Shown here: positions 8,801 to 14,850 of the stretch, one piece after another
Position numbering within the stretch: position 1 is the first letter of the stretch
Layout of the letters: each line of letters opens with the position of its first letter
Assembly (NCBI GenBank): GCA_025453925.1
Contig: JALOPK010000041.1
Location: forward strand, 1-14,979
Length of the DNA stretch: 14,979 bases
Source of the DNA: Candidatus Eiseniibacteriota bacterium
GTDB lineage: Bacteria > JAFGKV01
Direction: 5' to 3'
Notes under the pieces: generated by a model
Database searches by the model: none
Told to the model about the DNA's origin: nothing
What the model saw: the letters and a program-made list of their open reading frames with translations, nothing else
Made by a program: the position numbers and the translations under genes

Positions 8801-8844
8801 TCCTGCTTTGAACCGAACACGGTCGTGAGCAGGCGGGTCAGCAT
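5839..8844 (-). CDS. secA: Preprotein translocase ATPase SecA
   Basis: SecA is the motor that drives unfolded preproteins through SecYEG. The start is ATG 8844, with AAGGAG and 7-base spacing. In the 1001 residues I see Walker A ATGEGKT (121-127), DEVDSVLIDEAR (227-238), the preprotein-binding region (about 240-385), GMTGTAETE (493-501), GRGTDIKLG (612-620), the arginine-finger stretch QLRGRSGRQGD (678-688), the helical scaffold with HLLEYDNVMNQQR (752-764), and a SEC-C zinc motif with C982, C984, C993 and H994. All motor motifs look intact. The preprotein-binding region carries the long PKNK-containing insertion that I associate with FCB bacteria. Unusual is a 35-residue insertion after GRGTDIKLG with four cysteines at 626, 629, 654 and 660. 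Its stop overlaps the next gene (ATGA). It follows the FmdB-family gene by 92 bases. Confidence 0.97.
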   Translation of the reverse strand: MLTRLLTTVFGSKQERDVKRLRPVIEKINGVFATLRDMPDERMIQQTEQWQSHLRDNPDRETEILDEILPEAFAFVKEACRRLVGKSWEVTDVPISWDMVPFDVQLVGAIVLHEGRVAEMATGEGKTLVATLPLYLNALVGKGVHLVTVNDYLARRDSEWMGKVYESLGLSVGCIQHDMMPEQRKPQYCADITYGTNNEFGFDYLRDNMSVRAEDRVQRGHYYAIVDEVDSVLIDEARTPLIISGPVSHSLHRFHEWKSPVERLMRVQTALVNDLLAEAVRMREEGKEYESATRLLQVQRGAPKNKRFLKLVKEPGVQKSINRVEADFMRDKRLGELDEELYFAIDEKGHSVDLTDKGREHFSPTDHSLFVLPDLSEELQAVDTEPGLTPGERAVKKQQLMRDYAVTNERIHNIGQLLKAYSLFERDVEYVVQEGKVLIVDEFTGRLMPGRRYSDGLHSALEAKEGVQIEQETQTLATITLQNYFRLYRKLAGMTGTAETEAPEFHEIYKLDVVMIPTNESVRRQDYDDVVYKTRREKYGAVIDEIVRQHERGRPVLVGTVSVEVSETLSRLLKRQGIRHSVLNAKYHQQEAQIVSQAGQPGVVTIATNMAGRGTDIKLGPGVVKCSRCSLNPSPEWGSDHGDGIPEGWSVAQCRQDMPCGLHILGTERHEARRIDRQLRGRSGRQGDPGSSRFFLALEDDLMRLFGSDRVASIMDRMGAKEGEAIEHGLVTRAIQTAQKRVEAHNFDIRKHLLEYDNVMNQQREVIYARRAAALEDGDLRAVFFDLVSVLAGRLLDQHCPDEAYPADWNLSGLRTDLARFFLLDLGRDDAALRDLGRNDLAALVQDETRAAYEHREQQLGAETLRHLEKLVTLRVIDERWRDHLYELDQLKAGVGLRAYGQKDPLLEYKQDAFQMFVQLLDEIDQQIVETAFKAELVSATPVPERRPPRLMAHHPSVDGSRAASEAPATVRKERVGRNDPCPCGSGKKYKRCHGQTEETV

Positions 8845-8851
8845 ATCAAAT

Positions 8852-8870
8852 CTCCTTCGAGTGGGAGGAG
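8852..8870 (-). promoter_or_regulatory. Possible hairpin masking the secA ribosome-binding site
   Basis: On the minus strand the secA Shine-Dalgarno AGGAG (8852-8856) is preceded, after 9 bases, by its exact complement CTCCT (8866-8870). A 5-bp stem would cover the ribosome site. It is short and could be chance, but secA is known to be translationally controlled in enterobacteria by secM-dependent masking of its ribosome site, so it is recorded. Confidence 0.3.
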
Positions 8871-8902
8871 GTGCAGAACAAGTTGTGCGAATGGCCGGCC
8901 AC

Positions 8903-8928
8903 GAAGCGAGGCGCCGCCGCCTCGCTTC
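8903..8928 (-). promoter_or_regulatory. Perfect 11-bp hairpin between the FmdB-family gene and secA
   Basis: GAAGCGAGGCG (8903-8913) and CGCCTCGCTTC (8918-8928) are exact reverse complements around a 4-base loop. The hairpin lies in the 92-base spacer, 58 bases before the secA start, and ends 8 bases after the FmdB-family stop. No T-run follows on the minus strand, and the next bases are the GC palindrome GGCCGGCC. It may attenuate transcription, stabilise the upstream message, or separate expression levels of the two genes. Confidence 0.55.
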
Positions 8929-8936
8929 CGCGCATG

Positions 8937-9302
8937 TTAGGCGAGATCGTCGTCGTCGCCGGTCTGTCCCCCCTCGCTCTCCCGGGCGGCAGCGTCCTCC
9001 ATCTCGTCCACCATGCCATCGAAGTCATCGCCGGCCTCCTCGCCGAGACCCTGGCCCATCTTGCGGGCCCAGCGTGCAATGCTCTTCGGGTCGTTCTCGT
9101 CGACTCCCGCCAGCGATGTCGGATCCAGCATGCGCTCCATCCGGTCTTCCTCGCCGAGGAGATGGCGAACCCGAGACATCAACCGATCGAGTTCGTCACC
9201 GCCGCACCGTGCGCAGCGAAGTGCGGGAGCATGAATGCTCACGCCGACCAGGAAGGTGTTCACCTTGCCACACTGCCGGCACTTGTACTCATACAAAGGC
9301 AT
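8937..9302 (-). CDS. FmdB-family zinc-ribbon protein with acidic tail
   Basis: The 121-residue protein begins MPLYEYKC, the signature start of the FmdB/CxxC_CXXC_SSSS family. Two CxxC pairs, C8/C11 and C30/C33, form the zinc ribbon. The rest is unlike the short family members: residues 40-80 are helical and charged, and the last 35 are strongly acidic, ending DDDDLA. Members are small regulatory or chaperone-like proteins of uncertain function; the name comes from a formamide-induced gene and proves nothing here. GGAGGGAGG at 9307-9315 is an excellent ribosome site. The gene starts inside the last codons of the small frame at 9289-9486 and is followed by secA, so the two may be co-expressed. 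No signal peptide is present; it should be cytoplasmic. Confidence 0.85.
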   Translation of the reverse strand: MPLYEYKCRQCGKVNTFLVGVSIHAPALRCARCGGDELDRLMSRVRHLLGEEDRMERMLDPTSLAGVDENDPKSIARWARKMGQGLGEEAGDDFDGMVDEMEDAAARESEGGQTGDDDDLA

Positions 9303-9486
9303 GAAACCTCCCTCCGCTCAGAGGTTCCCGAACGTACCAACCAAGCGGGGCGGTCAGCCCCGCCGCGACTGAATGCCGCGCCACTTTCGCGACGCGTACG
9401 GCCTCTCCCTGCCACGCAGCCCGGTGGTCCGCCGTTCCGGGGAGCAACCGCGTGCATAGCCAGAAGTCATCGAGATCCCGCCGCAC
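9289..9486 (-). CDS. Possible small protein bridging the propeller gene and the FmdB-family gene (65 aa)
   Basis: An open frame from GTG 9486 to TGA 9289 fills the spacer that would otherwise be empty. It starts 9 bases after the propeller-gene stop and overlaps the FmdB-family start by 14 bases. Third positions are mostly G or C over the first 46 codons, and the product reads like a folded protein with several tryptophans (FWLCTRLLPG, AAWQGEAVRVA, LGWYVREPL). A GGAGG lies 13 bases before the GTG, rather far. The frame is the same as that of the preceding gene, so suppression of its TAG stop would extend that protein. No family is recognised and there is no signal peptide. It could still be an untranslated spacer. 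Confidence 0.45.
   Translation of the reverse strand: MRRDLDDFWLCTRLLPGTADHRAAWQGEAVRVAKVARHSVAAGLTAPLGWYVREPLSGGRFHAFV
9345..9363. repeat. 7-bp GC hairpin upstream of the FmdB-family gene
   Basis: GCGGGGC (9345-9351) and GCCCCGC (9357-9363) pair perfectly around a 5-base loop, about 43 bases before the FmdB-family start. On the minus strand TTGGTTGG follows, which is not a real T-run. If the small frame at 9289-9486 is translated, the hairpin is internal to it. It is a weak terminator or leader-structure candidate. Confidence 0.35.
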
Positions 9487-9493
9487 TGCGGGA
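9476..9493 (-). terminator. Weak hairpin directly after the propeller-gene stop
   Basis: TCCCGC (9476-9481) and GCGGGA (9488-9493) pair around a 6-base loop, starting two bases beyond the stop codon at 9496-9498. There is no T-run after it. It also covers the possible GTG start of the small frame at 9486, so it could equally be a translational structure. Confidence as a terminator is low. Confidence 0.3.
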
Positions 9494-9495
9494 AT

Positions 9496-11358
9496 CTATC
9501 CTCCGATGCAGTACAGCCACCCGGTCATGTCCCCGAAATAGACGCGCTCGGTCGCGAGGGCAGGCGTGGAGTAGATCCGCGATTCAGTGTCAAACGCCCA
9601 CTTCTTCCTCCCACTGACCGAGAAGGAGTAGAGCCGGCCATCGTAGCTTCCGACAAGGACCGAACCGTCAACGACGACGGGCGACGATCGCACATCGGCT
9701 CCGGTGGCGTATCTCCACACCTCGCGGTGGTCGGTCAACGACACGCAGAGGACATCCCCGCCCTTGCATCCGAAAAACAGGTGGCCGTCGGCCACGGCCG
9801 GCGAGGAGTACACCGGCTCGTACTTCGCGCGCCACTCCTGCGTGCCATCGCGCTGCCCGAGCTGATACAGGGTGCCGTCGTTGGTGGCAAACAACACCGT
9901 GCTGTCAGGGCCGGGAGCGGCCGTGGTGTAGACCGCACCTGCCACGGGGACCGTCCACAGTTTCGCGCCCGTCTTGACATCGACGCAGTAGAAATGCCGG
10001 TCAATGCTGCCGATGAACAGGCGCGAGCCGACGATCAAGGGCCGCGCCCAGACTTCCGCGCCGGTCTCCAGACGCCACCGGAGAACGCCTGACCGGGTAT
10101 CCCAGGCGTACACTCGCCCATCCTTGCAGCCGCAGTATGCAGTGGCCTCATGGATCAGGGGACTGGCGCCGATGCTCGCGCCGACGCGTTGCTTCCAGAT
10201 GCAGCGGCCCGCATGTCGGTCGACACAGTAGAAGGTGCTGTCATAGCTGCCGAAATACACGTTCCCCGCGTCCACTGCGGGAGAAGACCCGATCCCTCCG
10301 CCGGACTTGAACTTCCAGAGGACCTCGCCGCTGGACGTCAGGAGGCAGTAGAGGTGGTGATCCTTGCTGCCTACGTACACCTTCATGCCGGCGAGAGCGG
10401 GCGACGATGAGAAGTTCGAGCCACCGATTCGCTGCTTCCAGACGAGGGTCGACGGCGCGACGGATGCTACGGCTGCGGAATCCCCGGCCGCGAGGTCGGC
10501 GTCCGCTTCACTCCCCGTGGAATCGAACAGGGCGACCGACTCGGCCGGCGTCGCGGCGGAATCGCGGGGCGATTGCTGACTCGCCCCAAGGCTCGAATCC
10601 CGCGCCTCAGAGGCCTGGGGGATTGCGGGTGGTCGTGGTCGGCGCTGCCACGGTGTGGCAAACGTCAGAACCGCGGCAGCAGCGCAGATCGCCAGGACCG
10701 CGGGGACGATGACTTTCCATCGTGGCGGCCGTGCAACCTTACTTGCCTTGACCTCCGCCGTCGGTCTGACCAGACGGCCGAAACGGGCCGCGCAGTAGAG
10801 TTGCGGCACCGAGCTCCCCGCGATTCGCTTCTCGACGAGTTCAGCGCTCTCATCCCCGGCCGAGGATAGAAGCACGCCCAGCAACTCAGGGGGTGGAATC
10901 TCCTCCAGGACTCCGAGGGACAGCGTCACCAGGACGTCACCCGGACCGATGGCGTAGTTCGTCGCCGTGACGGCCTCGCCGTGCTTGACGCCGGGGACAT
11001 GCCACCGTGCGTCCCTGGCCGCCGCGCACCGGATCTGCAGGTCCCCCGAGTAGGCGGCCTCGATCATTCGCCCCTTCCGAAGGGCCACCGCGGCCGAGAC
11101 CTTCACGCCTCCGTGGACGGTCATGGGTTCGACGGCCGCCAGGGCATGTCGCACGATCGCCGAAGCGCCCTGGCGCCACGCGTCGGGATCCGCAACAAGC
11201 CCCAGCAGAGTCGAGACTACGCGGGACGAAATCTCACCAGCATGGTGCCCCTGGGCCGCCACTGCAACGAACTGCGCGAGCTCGCCGCTTCTGGGATCGA
11301 CCTCGGGAAACGCCAGCACGACGCCGTCGTAGCCCGAGGCGCGAACGACGCGGAGCAT
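9496..11358 (-). CDS. Membrane protein: degenerate PP2C-like phosphatase domain, one TM helix, 8-bladed PQQ-type beta-propeller
   Basis: I do not know a characterised protein with this layout. Residues 25-200 follow a PP2C fold. VAAQGHHAGEISS (33-45) matches the VADGMGGHxAGEVAS motif with the aspartate and its glycine replaced and two residues missing. YSGDLQIR (103-110) matches VGDSRAY and keeps its aspartate. GDVLVTLSLGVLEEI (140-154) matches the GDxLLLCSDGLTD motif with Asp changed to Leu148. Two of the three main metal ligands are gone, so it should be a pseudophosphatase. Residues about 214-235 form a transmembrane helix, then an Ala/Ser/Asp-rich linker. From 301 there are eight repeats of about 40 residues, each with an SSPAV-like turn (318, 358, 398, 438, 479, 518, 558, 597), and most with a YVG/YFG strand and G-x-W or G-x-L end. 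The propeller should be periplasmic and the N-terminal domain cytoplasmic. It starts 6 bases after the ppdK stop with no visible ribosome site, so coupling is likely. Confidence 0.85.
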   Translation of the reverse strand: MLRVVRASGYDGVVLAFPEVDPRSGELAQFVAVAAQGHHAGEISSRVVSTLLGLVADPDAWRQGASAIVRHALAAVEPMTVHGGVKVSAAVALRKGRMIEAAYSGDLQIRCAAARDARWHVPGVKHGEAVTATNYAIGPGDVLVTLSLGVLEEIPPPELLGVLLSSAGDESAELVEKRIAGSSVPQLYCAARFGRLVRPTAEVKASKVARPPRWKVIVPAVLAICAAAAVLTFATPWQRRPRPPAIPQASEARDSSLGASQQSPRDSAATPAESVALFDSTGSEADADLAAGDSAAVASVAPSTLVWKQRIGGSNFSSSPALAGMKVYVGSKDHHLYCLLTSSGEVLWKFKSGGGIGSSPAVDAGNVYFGSYDSTFYCVDRHAGRCIWKQRVGASIGASPLIHEATAYCGCKDGRVYAWDTRSGVLRWRLETGAEVWARPLIVGSRLFIGSIDRHFYCVDVKTGAKLWTVPVAGAVYTTAAPGPDSTVLFATNDGTLYQLGQRDGTQEWRAKYEPVYSSPAVADGHLFFGCKGGDVLCVSLTDHREVWRYATGADVRSSPVVVDGSVLVGSYDGRLYSFSVSGRKKWAFDTESRIYSTPALATERVYFGDMTGWLYCIGG

Positions 11359-11364
11359 GTTGGG

Positions 11365-14079
11365 TCAGTTGCGTGGAGCCAACGCCGCACGGGCCGCAGC
11401 CAGGCGAGCCACCGGGACCCTGAACGGCGAGCAGCTCACATAGTTCAGTCCGATCTCATGGCAGAACCCCACGGTCGCCGGGTCACCGCCGTGCTCACCG
11501 CAGATGCCGACCTTGAGGTCGGGGCGCGTCCGCCGTCCCCGCTCGACGCCGATCCTCATGAGTTCTCCGACGCCTTCCCGATCGAGGCTCTCGAACGGAT
11601 CGTGTGGGATGATGTCATGCTCGACGTAGTAAGGCAGGAAGCTGCCCGCATCGTCGCGGGAGATGCCCAGCGTGGTCTGGGTCAGGTCGTTGGTGCCGAA
11701 GGAGAAGAACTCGGCGTTTTGGGCGATCTGATCAGCGGTGATCGCCGCCCTTGGAAGCTCGATCATGGTGCCGACCAGATAGTCGAGACGCACACCCTGC
11801 TCCGCAAAGACCTCATCCGCAACCCGTCGGACGATTCGCTCCTGGTCCTGCAGCTCGCGTCGCTCGAACACGACGGGGATCATGATCTCGGGCAGGACCC
11901 GGACGCCCTCCTTGGACACGATGCAGGCAGCCTCGATGATGGCACGGGCCTGCATCGCGGTGATCTCGGGGTAGAAAATCCCGAGCCTGCACCCACGGTG
12001 ACCGAGCATGGGGTTGGACTCCCTGAGGCTCTCCACCTTCGCTTTGAGGCGGGACGCCGGGATGCCCATGTTCGTGGCAAGCTCCTGGATGCCGGCATCG
12101 CCATGGGGGAGGAATTCGTGGAGCGGCGGGTCGAGGGTTCGGATGGTCACCGGGAGGCCATCCATGGCGCGGAAGATACCGACGAAGTCCTCCCGCTGCA
12201 TCGGGAGCAACCTGGCCAGCGCTTTCTCGCGGCCGGGTGTGTCCTCTGCGACGATCATCTCCCGCATGGCGTCGATGCGATGCCCGCCGAAGAACATGTG
12301 CTCGGTGCGACAGAGCCCGATTCCCTCCGCCCCGAACGCCCGCGCGTTGCGCGACTGGTCGGGCTGGTCGGCATTCGTCCGGATGCGCAGGCTGCGGTAC
12401 TTGTCTGCCCACACCATGAGTTTCTCGTACTTCTGGTAGATCGTGGAGGCGGAGGCGAGCAGGGTTCCCTCGATGAGAACTTGCACGACCTCTGACGGCC
12501 GTGTCTTCAGCTCGCCCTGGATCACCTCGCCCGTGAACCCGTCGATGCTGACCACGTCGCCTTGCCGGATCGTCCGGTCGCCCACGAGCATGAGCGACTG
12601 TGCGTAGTCGATACGAAGCGCGCCGCATCCCGCCACGCATACTTTGCCCATCTGTCGGGCAACCAGCGCCGCGTGAGATGTCATGCCCCCACGGGCCGTC
12701 AGAATGCCCTCGGCCGCGTGCATGCCGCGGATGTCCTCGGGGCTCGTTTCGATGCGGACCAGGATGACCTTCTCGCCCTTGGCCTTCCATTGCTGCGCGT
12801 CGGAGGCATGGAACACAACTTTTCCACAGGCGGCTCCCGGCCCCGCGTTCAATCCCTTGGCAAGGAGGCGACCGCCTCGGCCGACGGCGTCGCGCTTCTC
12901 CTCGGGGTCGAAGATGGGGCGGAGAAGGTGATTGAGCTGCTCGGGGTTCACTCTGAGCAGCGCCTCCTGTTCGGAGATAAGGCCTTCCTCAGCCATCTCC
13001 GCGGCGATCCGCACCGCTGCGAAGCCCGTGCGCTTGCCCGCCCGGGTCTGGAGCATCCACAGCTTCTCATCCTGGATCGTGAACTCAACGTCCTGCATTT
13101 CCCGGTAGTGCCGTTCCAGCCGTCGGAATGTCTCGACGAGTTGCTCGAACACCTCGGGCCGCTCGCGTTGGAGATCCGCAAGGGGCAGGGGAGTGCGGGT
13201 TCCCGCGACGACATCTTCGCCCTGGGCGTTCATCAGGTACTCGCCATAGGGGTGACGCTCGCCGGTGGCCGGATCCCGCGTGAAGGCGACACCGGTTCCC
13301 GACCGGGGACCCATGTTTCCAAACACCATTGACTGCACGTTCACCGCCGTGCCCCAGTCATCGGGAATGCCGTTCAGACGGCGGTAGGCGATGGCTCGAT
13401 CATTGTTCCACGACCGGAACACCGCACTGATCGCTCCCCACATTTGCTCCCTGGGATGTTCGGGGAAGTCTTGCCCGGTGGAGGTCTTGATGGCCGCCTT
13501 GAACCGTGCCACCAGGTCCTTGAGGTCCTCGGTGGTGAGATCGAGGTCCAGAATTGCGCCGACCTCCGCCTTCTTCCGCTGGATGATGACCTCGAATGGA
13601 TCCTCTTCGTTCCTGGAGAAGGGTTTGAGGCCGAGCACGACGTCGCCGTACATCTGTACGAAGCGTCGATAACTGTCGTAGGCGAACCGCGGCTCCCCTC
13701 CCAGGTCGATGAGGCCCTGCACGGTTGCGTCGTTGAGGCCGAGGTTCAGCACCGTGTCCATCATGCCGGGCATCGACGCCCGGGCCCCGCTTCGGACGGA
13801 CACAAGAAGCGGCCGAGCCGGGTCACCGAAGCGCCGGTCCATGATCCCCTCGACTTTCTTCAGCGCTTCATCGACTTCCTGGTCGAGTCCCTCGGGATAG
13901 ACCTGGCCATGCTCGTAGAAGTGAGTGCACACTGCCGTGGAGATGGTGAACCCCGGGGGCACCGGGAGCCCCAGGCTCGTCATCTCGGCCAAGCCCGCGC
14001 CTTTCCCCCCGAGAACCTCGCGCATCTTGTCCGAACCTTCTGCCTGCCCGGCTCCAAAAAAGAACACTCGCTTCATCAT
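11365..14079 (-). CDS. ppdK: Pyruvate, phosphate dikinase
   Basis: The enzyme interconverts pyruvate, ATP and phosphate with PEP, AMP and pyrophosphate, in the cytoplasm, for gluconeogenesis or PPi-linked glycolysis. At 904 residues it is full length. The ATP-grasp part shows [20 protein letters not shown] at about 94-113 and [11 protein letters not shown] at about 287-297. The swivelling phosphohistidine domain has [12 protein letters not shown], with the catalytic His near 469 next to Thr and Ser. The PEP-binding barrel has LPEIMIPVV (about 728-736), [11 protein letters not shown] (about 794-804) and the catalytic cysteine in [10 protein letters not shown] near 859. The N-terminal signature ([10 protein letters not shown]) and [13 protein letters not shown] distinguish it from PEP synthase. 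AGGAGG lies 9 bases before ATG 14079, so I prefer that ATG to the second methionine. The propeller gene follows after 6 bases. No catalytic residue is missing. Confidence 0.96.
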   Translation of the reverse strand: MMKRVFFFGAGQAEGSDKMREVLGGKGAGLAEMTSLGLPVPPGFTISTAVCTHFYEHGQVYPEGLDQEVDEALKKVEGIMDRRFGDPARPLLVSVRSGARASMPGMMDTVLNLGLNDATVQGLIDLGGEPRFAYDSYRRFVQMYGDVVLGLKPFSRNEEDPFEVIIQRKKAEVGAILDLDLTTEDLKDLVARFKAAIKTSTGQDFPEHPREQMWGAISAVFRSWNNDRAIAYRRLNGIPDDWGTAVNVQSMVFGNMGPRSGTGVAFTRDPATGERHPYGEYLMNAQGEDVVAGTRTPLPLADLQRERPEVFEQLVETFRRLERHYREMQDVEFTIQDEKLWMLQTRAGKRTGFAAVRIAAEMAEEGLISEQEALLRVNPEQLNHLLRPIFDPEEKRDAVGRGGRLLAKGLNAGPGAACGKVVFHASDAQQWKAKGEKVILVRIETSPEDIRGMHAAEGILTARGGMTSHAALVARQMGKVCVAGCGALRIDYAQSLMLVGDRTIRQGDVVSIDGFTGEVIQGELKTRPSEVVQVLIEGTLLASASTIYQKYEKLMVWADKYRSLRIRTNADQPDQSRNARAFGAEGIGLCRTEHMFFGGHRIDAMREMIVAEDTPGREKALARLLPMQREDFVGIFRAMDGLPVTIRTLDPPLHEFLPHGDAGIQELATNMGIPASRLKAKVESLRESNPMLGHRGCRLGIFYPEITAMQARAIIEAACIVSKEGVRVLPEIMIPVVFERRELQDQERIVRRVADEVFAEQGVRLDYLVGTMIELPRAAITADQIAQNAEFFSFGTNDLTQTTLGISRDDAGSFLPYYVEHDIIPHDPFESLDREGVGELMRIGVERGRRTRPDLKVGICGEHGGDPATVGFCHEIGLNYVSCSPFRVPVARLAAARAALAPRN

Positions 14080-14143
14080 GGTATGGATCCTCCTGACGTA
14101 TGTCGTCGCCCCGTCTGGCGCAGGCGTTTCCCCGATCTGATGG

Positions 14144-14160
14144 GCGCGCTCATCGCGCGC
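14144..14160. repeat. GCGCGC hairpin in the ppdK leader
   Basis: GCGCGC (14144-14149) and GCGCGC (14155-14160) flank a 5-base loop, 65 bases before the ppdK start. GCGCGC is self-complementary, so several registers are possible. It could structure the ppdK leader. There is no T-run, so a terminator is unlikely. Confidence 0.3.
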
Positions 14161-14290
14161 GTCGCACCGCAGGGATCTCGTCGTCGCCGGTCACCTGAAT
14201 GATGGGCTTGTCGAGAGAGCGGATGAACATGTACTGGGTGAGAACGAATGAACTTAGCTCAGACGCGGCCCCTCGCGCAAGAGTCGGCAT
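14150..14290 (-). CDS. Doubtful small open frame between nrdR and ppdK (46 aa)
   Basis: A minus-strand frame from ATG 14290 to TGA 14150 gives a plausible-looking sequence (segments [15 protein letters not shown] and [11 protein letters not shown]) with GC-rich third positions. No ribosome site precedes the ATG. Upstream in the same frame an amber codon (14321-14323) arises exactly from the 9-base tandem duplication; with one copy the frame would stay open back to nrdR. It may be a small gene, a decayed gene, or noncoding. The family is unknown. Confidence 0.22.
   Translation of the reverse strand: MPTLARGAASELSSFVLTQYMFIRSLDKPIIQVTGDDEIPAVRRAR
14251..14280 (-). promoter_or_regulatory. Possible ppdK promoter
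   Basis: On the minus strand TTGCGC (14275-14280), an 18-bp spacer and TAAGTT (14251-14256) make a moderate sigma-70-type match, giving a leader of about 165 bases to the ppdK start. It sits directly downstream of the repeat cluster at 14285-14330, which is where an activator would bind. It overlaps the doubtful small frame, so both cannot be fully right. Confidence 0.3.
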
Positions 14291-14330
14291 ACCGATGGAA
14301 TCTGGAATCCCGTATGCCGTCTATGCCGTC
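14285..14330. repeat. Inverted repeat plus 9-bp tandem repeat (candidate operator)
   Basis: CGGCATAC (14285-14292) and GTATGCCG (14312-14319) are an exact inverted pair 19 bases apart. TATGCCGTC occurs twice in tandem (14313-14321 and 14322-14330). Three TATGCC half-sites are therefore clustered just upstream of the possible ppdK -35. The sequence is not the NrdR box, which is AT-rich with ACA/TGT ends. A regulator site or an RNA stem-loop both fit. Confidence 0.4.
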
Positions 14331-14394
14331 ACTGGCCGCGCCACGCAGGGGAGGTTCACTATCGAGCGCTCAAGCCGAGGGTCCGGGCGGTTGA

Positions 14395-14850
14395 CTACCG
14401 GCTCCCCAGCAGCCGGTTGAGTTCCTTGAGGAACTGTTCGCTGTCCTTGAACTCCCGGTATACGGAGGCAAAACGCACATAGGCCACCTGGTCGGCCTGC
14501 CGCAGCTCCTCCATTACGAGTTCCCCTATCAGTGATGTCGGGATCTCCCTGCCCTGCAGAGCAAGAAGCCCGGCTTCCACCCTCTCCACGATCTCATCGG
14601 TTTGGCGGGGACCGATGGGGCGCTTGCCGCAGGCCCGACTGATCGAACGGTGAACCTTCTCACGGTCATAGGGTTCACGTCGGCCGTCCTTCTTCACCAC
14701 GACCACGTCGGCGTCCTCGACGTATTCGTACGTCGTGTATCGGCGGCCACAGCCCAGACACTCGCGCCTTCTCCTGACCGCAGACCCGTCGTGCACGGAT
14801 CGGCTGTCGACTACTCTGTCTTCGGCGTGGCTGCAGAAAGGACACTTCAT
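14395..14850 (-). CDS. nrdR: Transcriptional repressor NrdR
   Basis: NrdR represses ribonucleotide reductase genes in response to bound ATP/dATP. The 151-residue protein is the usual length. It opens MKCPFC, and C3, C6, C31 and C34 form the zinc ribbon that contacts DNA; VDSR and RRRRECLGCGRRYTTYE are the family signatures. Residues about 49-139 are the ATP-cone (VVKKDGRREPYDREKV, then AYVRFASVYREFKD). The start ATG overlaps the rpiB stop as ATGA, so the two are coupled. No ribonucleotide reductase gene or NrdR box is visible in the window, so its targets lie elsewhere. Confidence 0.96.
   Translation of the reverse strand: MKCPFCSHAEDRVVDSRSVHDGSAVRRRRECLGCGRRYTTYEYVEDADVVVVKKDGRREPYDREKVHRSISRACGKRPIGPRQTDEIVERVEAGLLALQGREIPTSLIGELVMEELRQADQVAYVRFASVYREFKDSEQFLKELNRLLGSR

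Larger units (their letters stand above)
14080..14394. other. nrdR-ppdK intergenic region (315 bp)
   Basis: This is the largest gene-poor stretch in the operon-like array. It holds the ppdK ribosome site, a GC hairpin (14144-14160), a possible ppdK promoter (14251-14280), and a cluster of TATGCC-type inverted and tandem repeats (14285-14330). One minus-strand frame of 46 codons and one plus-strand frame of 73 codons overlap here and share the same third codon position, so base bias cannot tell which, if either, is coding. No tRNA or classical terminator after nrdR is visible. Confidence 0.6.

Noticed and set aside
8846-9079. 77-codon minus-strand frame ending two bases before the secA start, considered as a SecM-like leader
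   Set aside because: It overlaps the FmdB-family gene in another frame, lacks a signal peptide and has no arrest-like C-terminus.
9260-9457. 65-codon minus-strand frame in the propeller-FmdB spacer (other frame)
   Set aside because: Rich in Arg/Ser/Gly, runs deep into the FmdB-family gene and has no ribosome site; the frame at 9289-9486 is the better candidate.
10981-12495. 504-codon plus-strand open frame
   Set aside because: Antisense shadow of ppdK and the propeller gene; no ribosome site and no family-like sequence.
14199-14420. 73-codon plus-strand open frame overlapping the nrdR end
   Set aside because: No ribosome site, antisense to nrdR at its end, and the base bias is equally explained by the minus strand.
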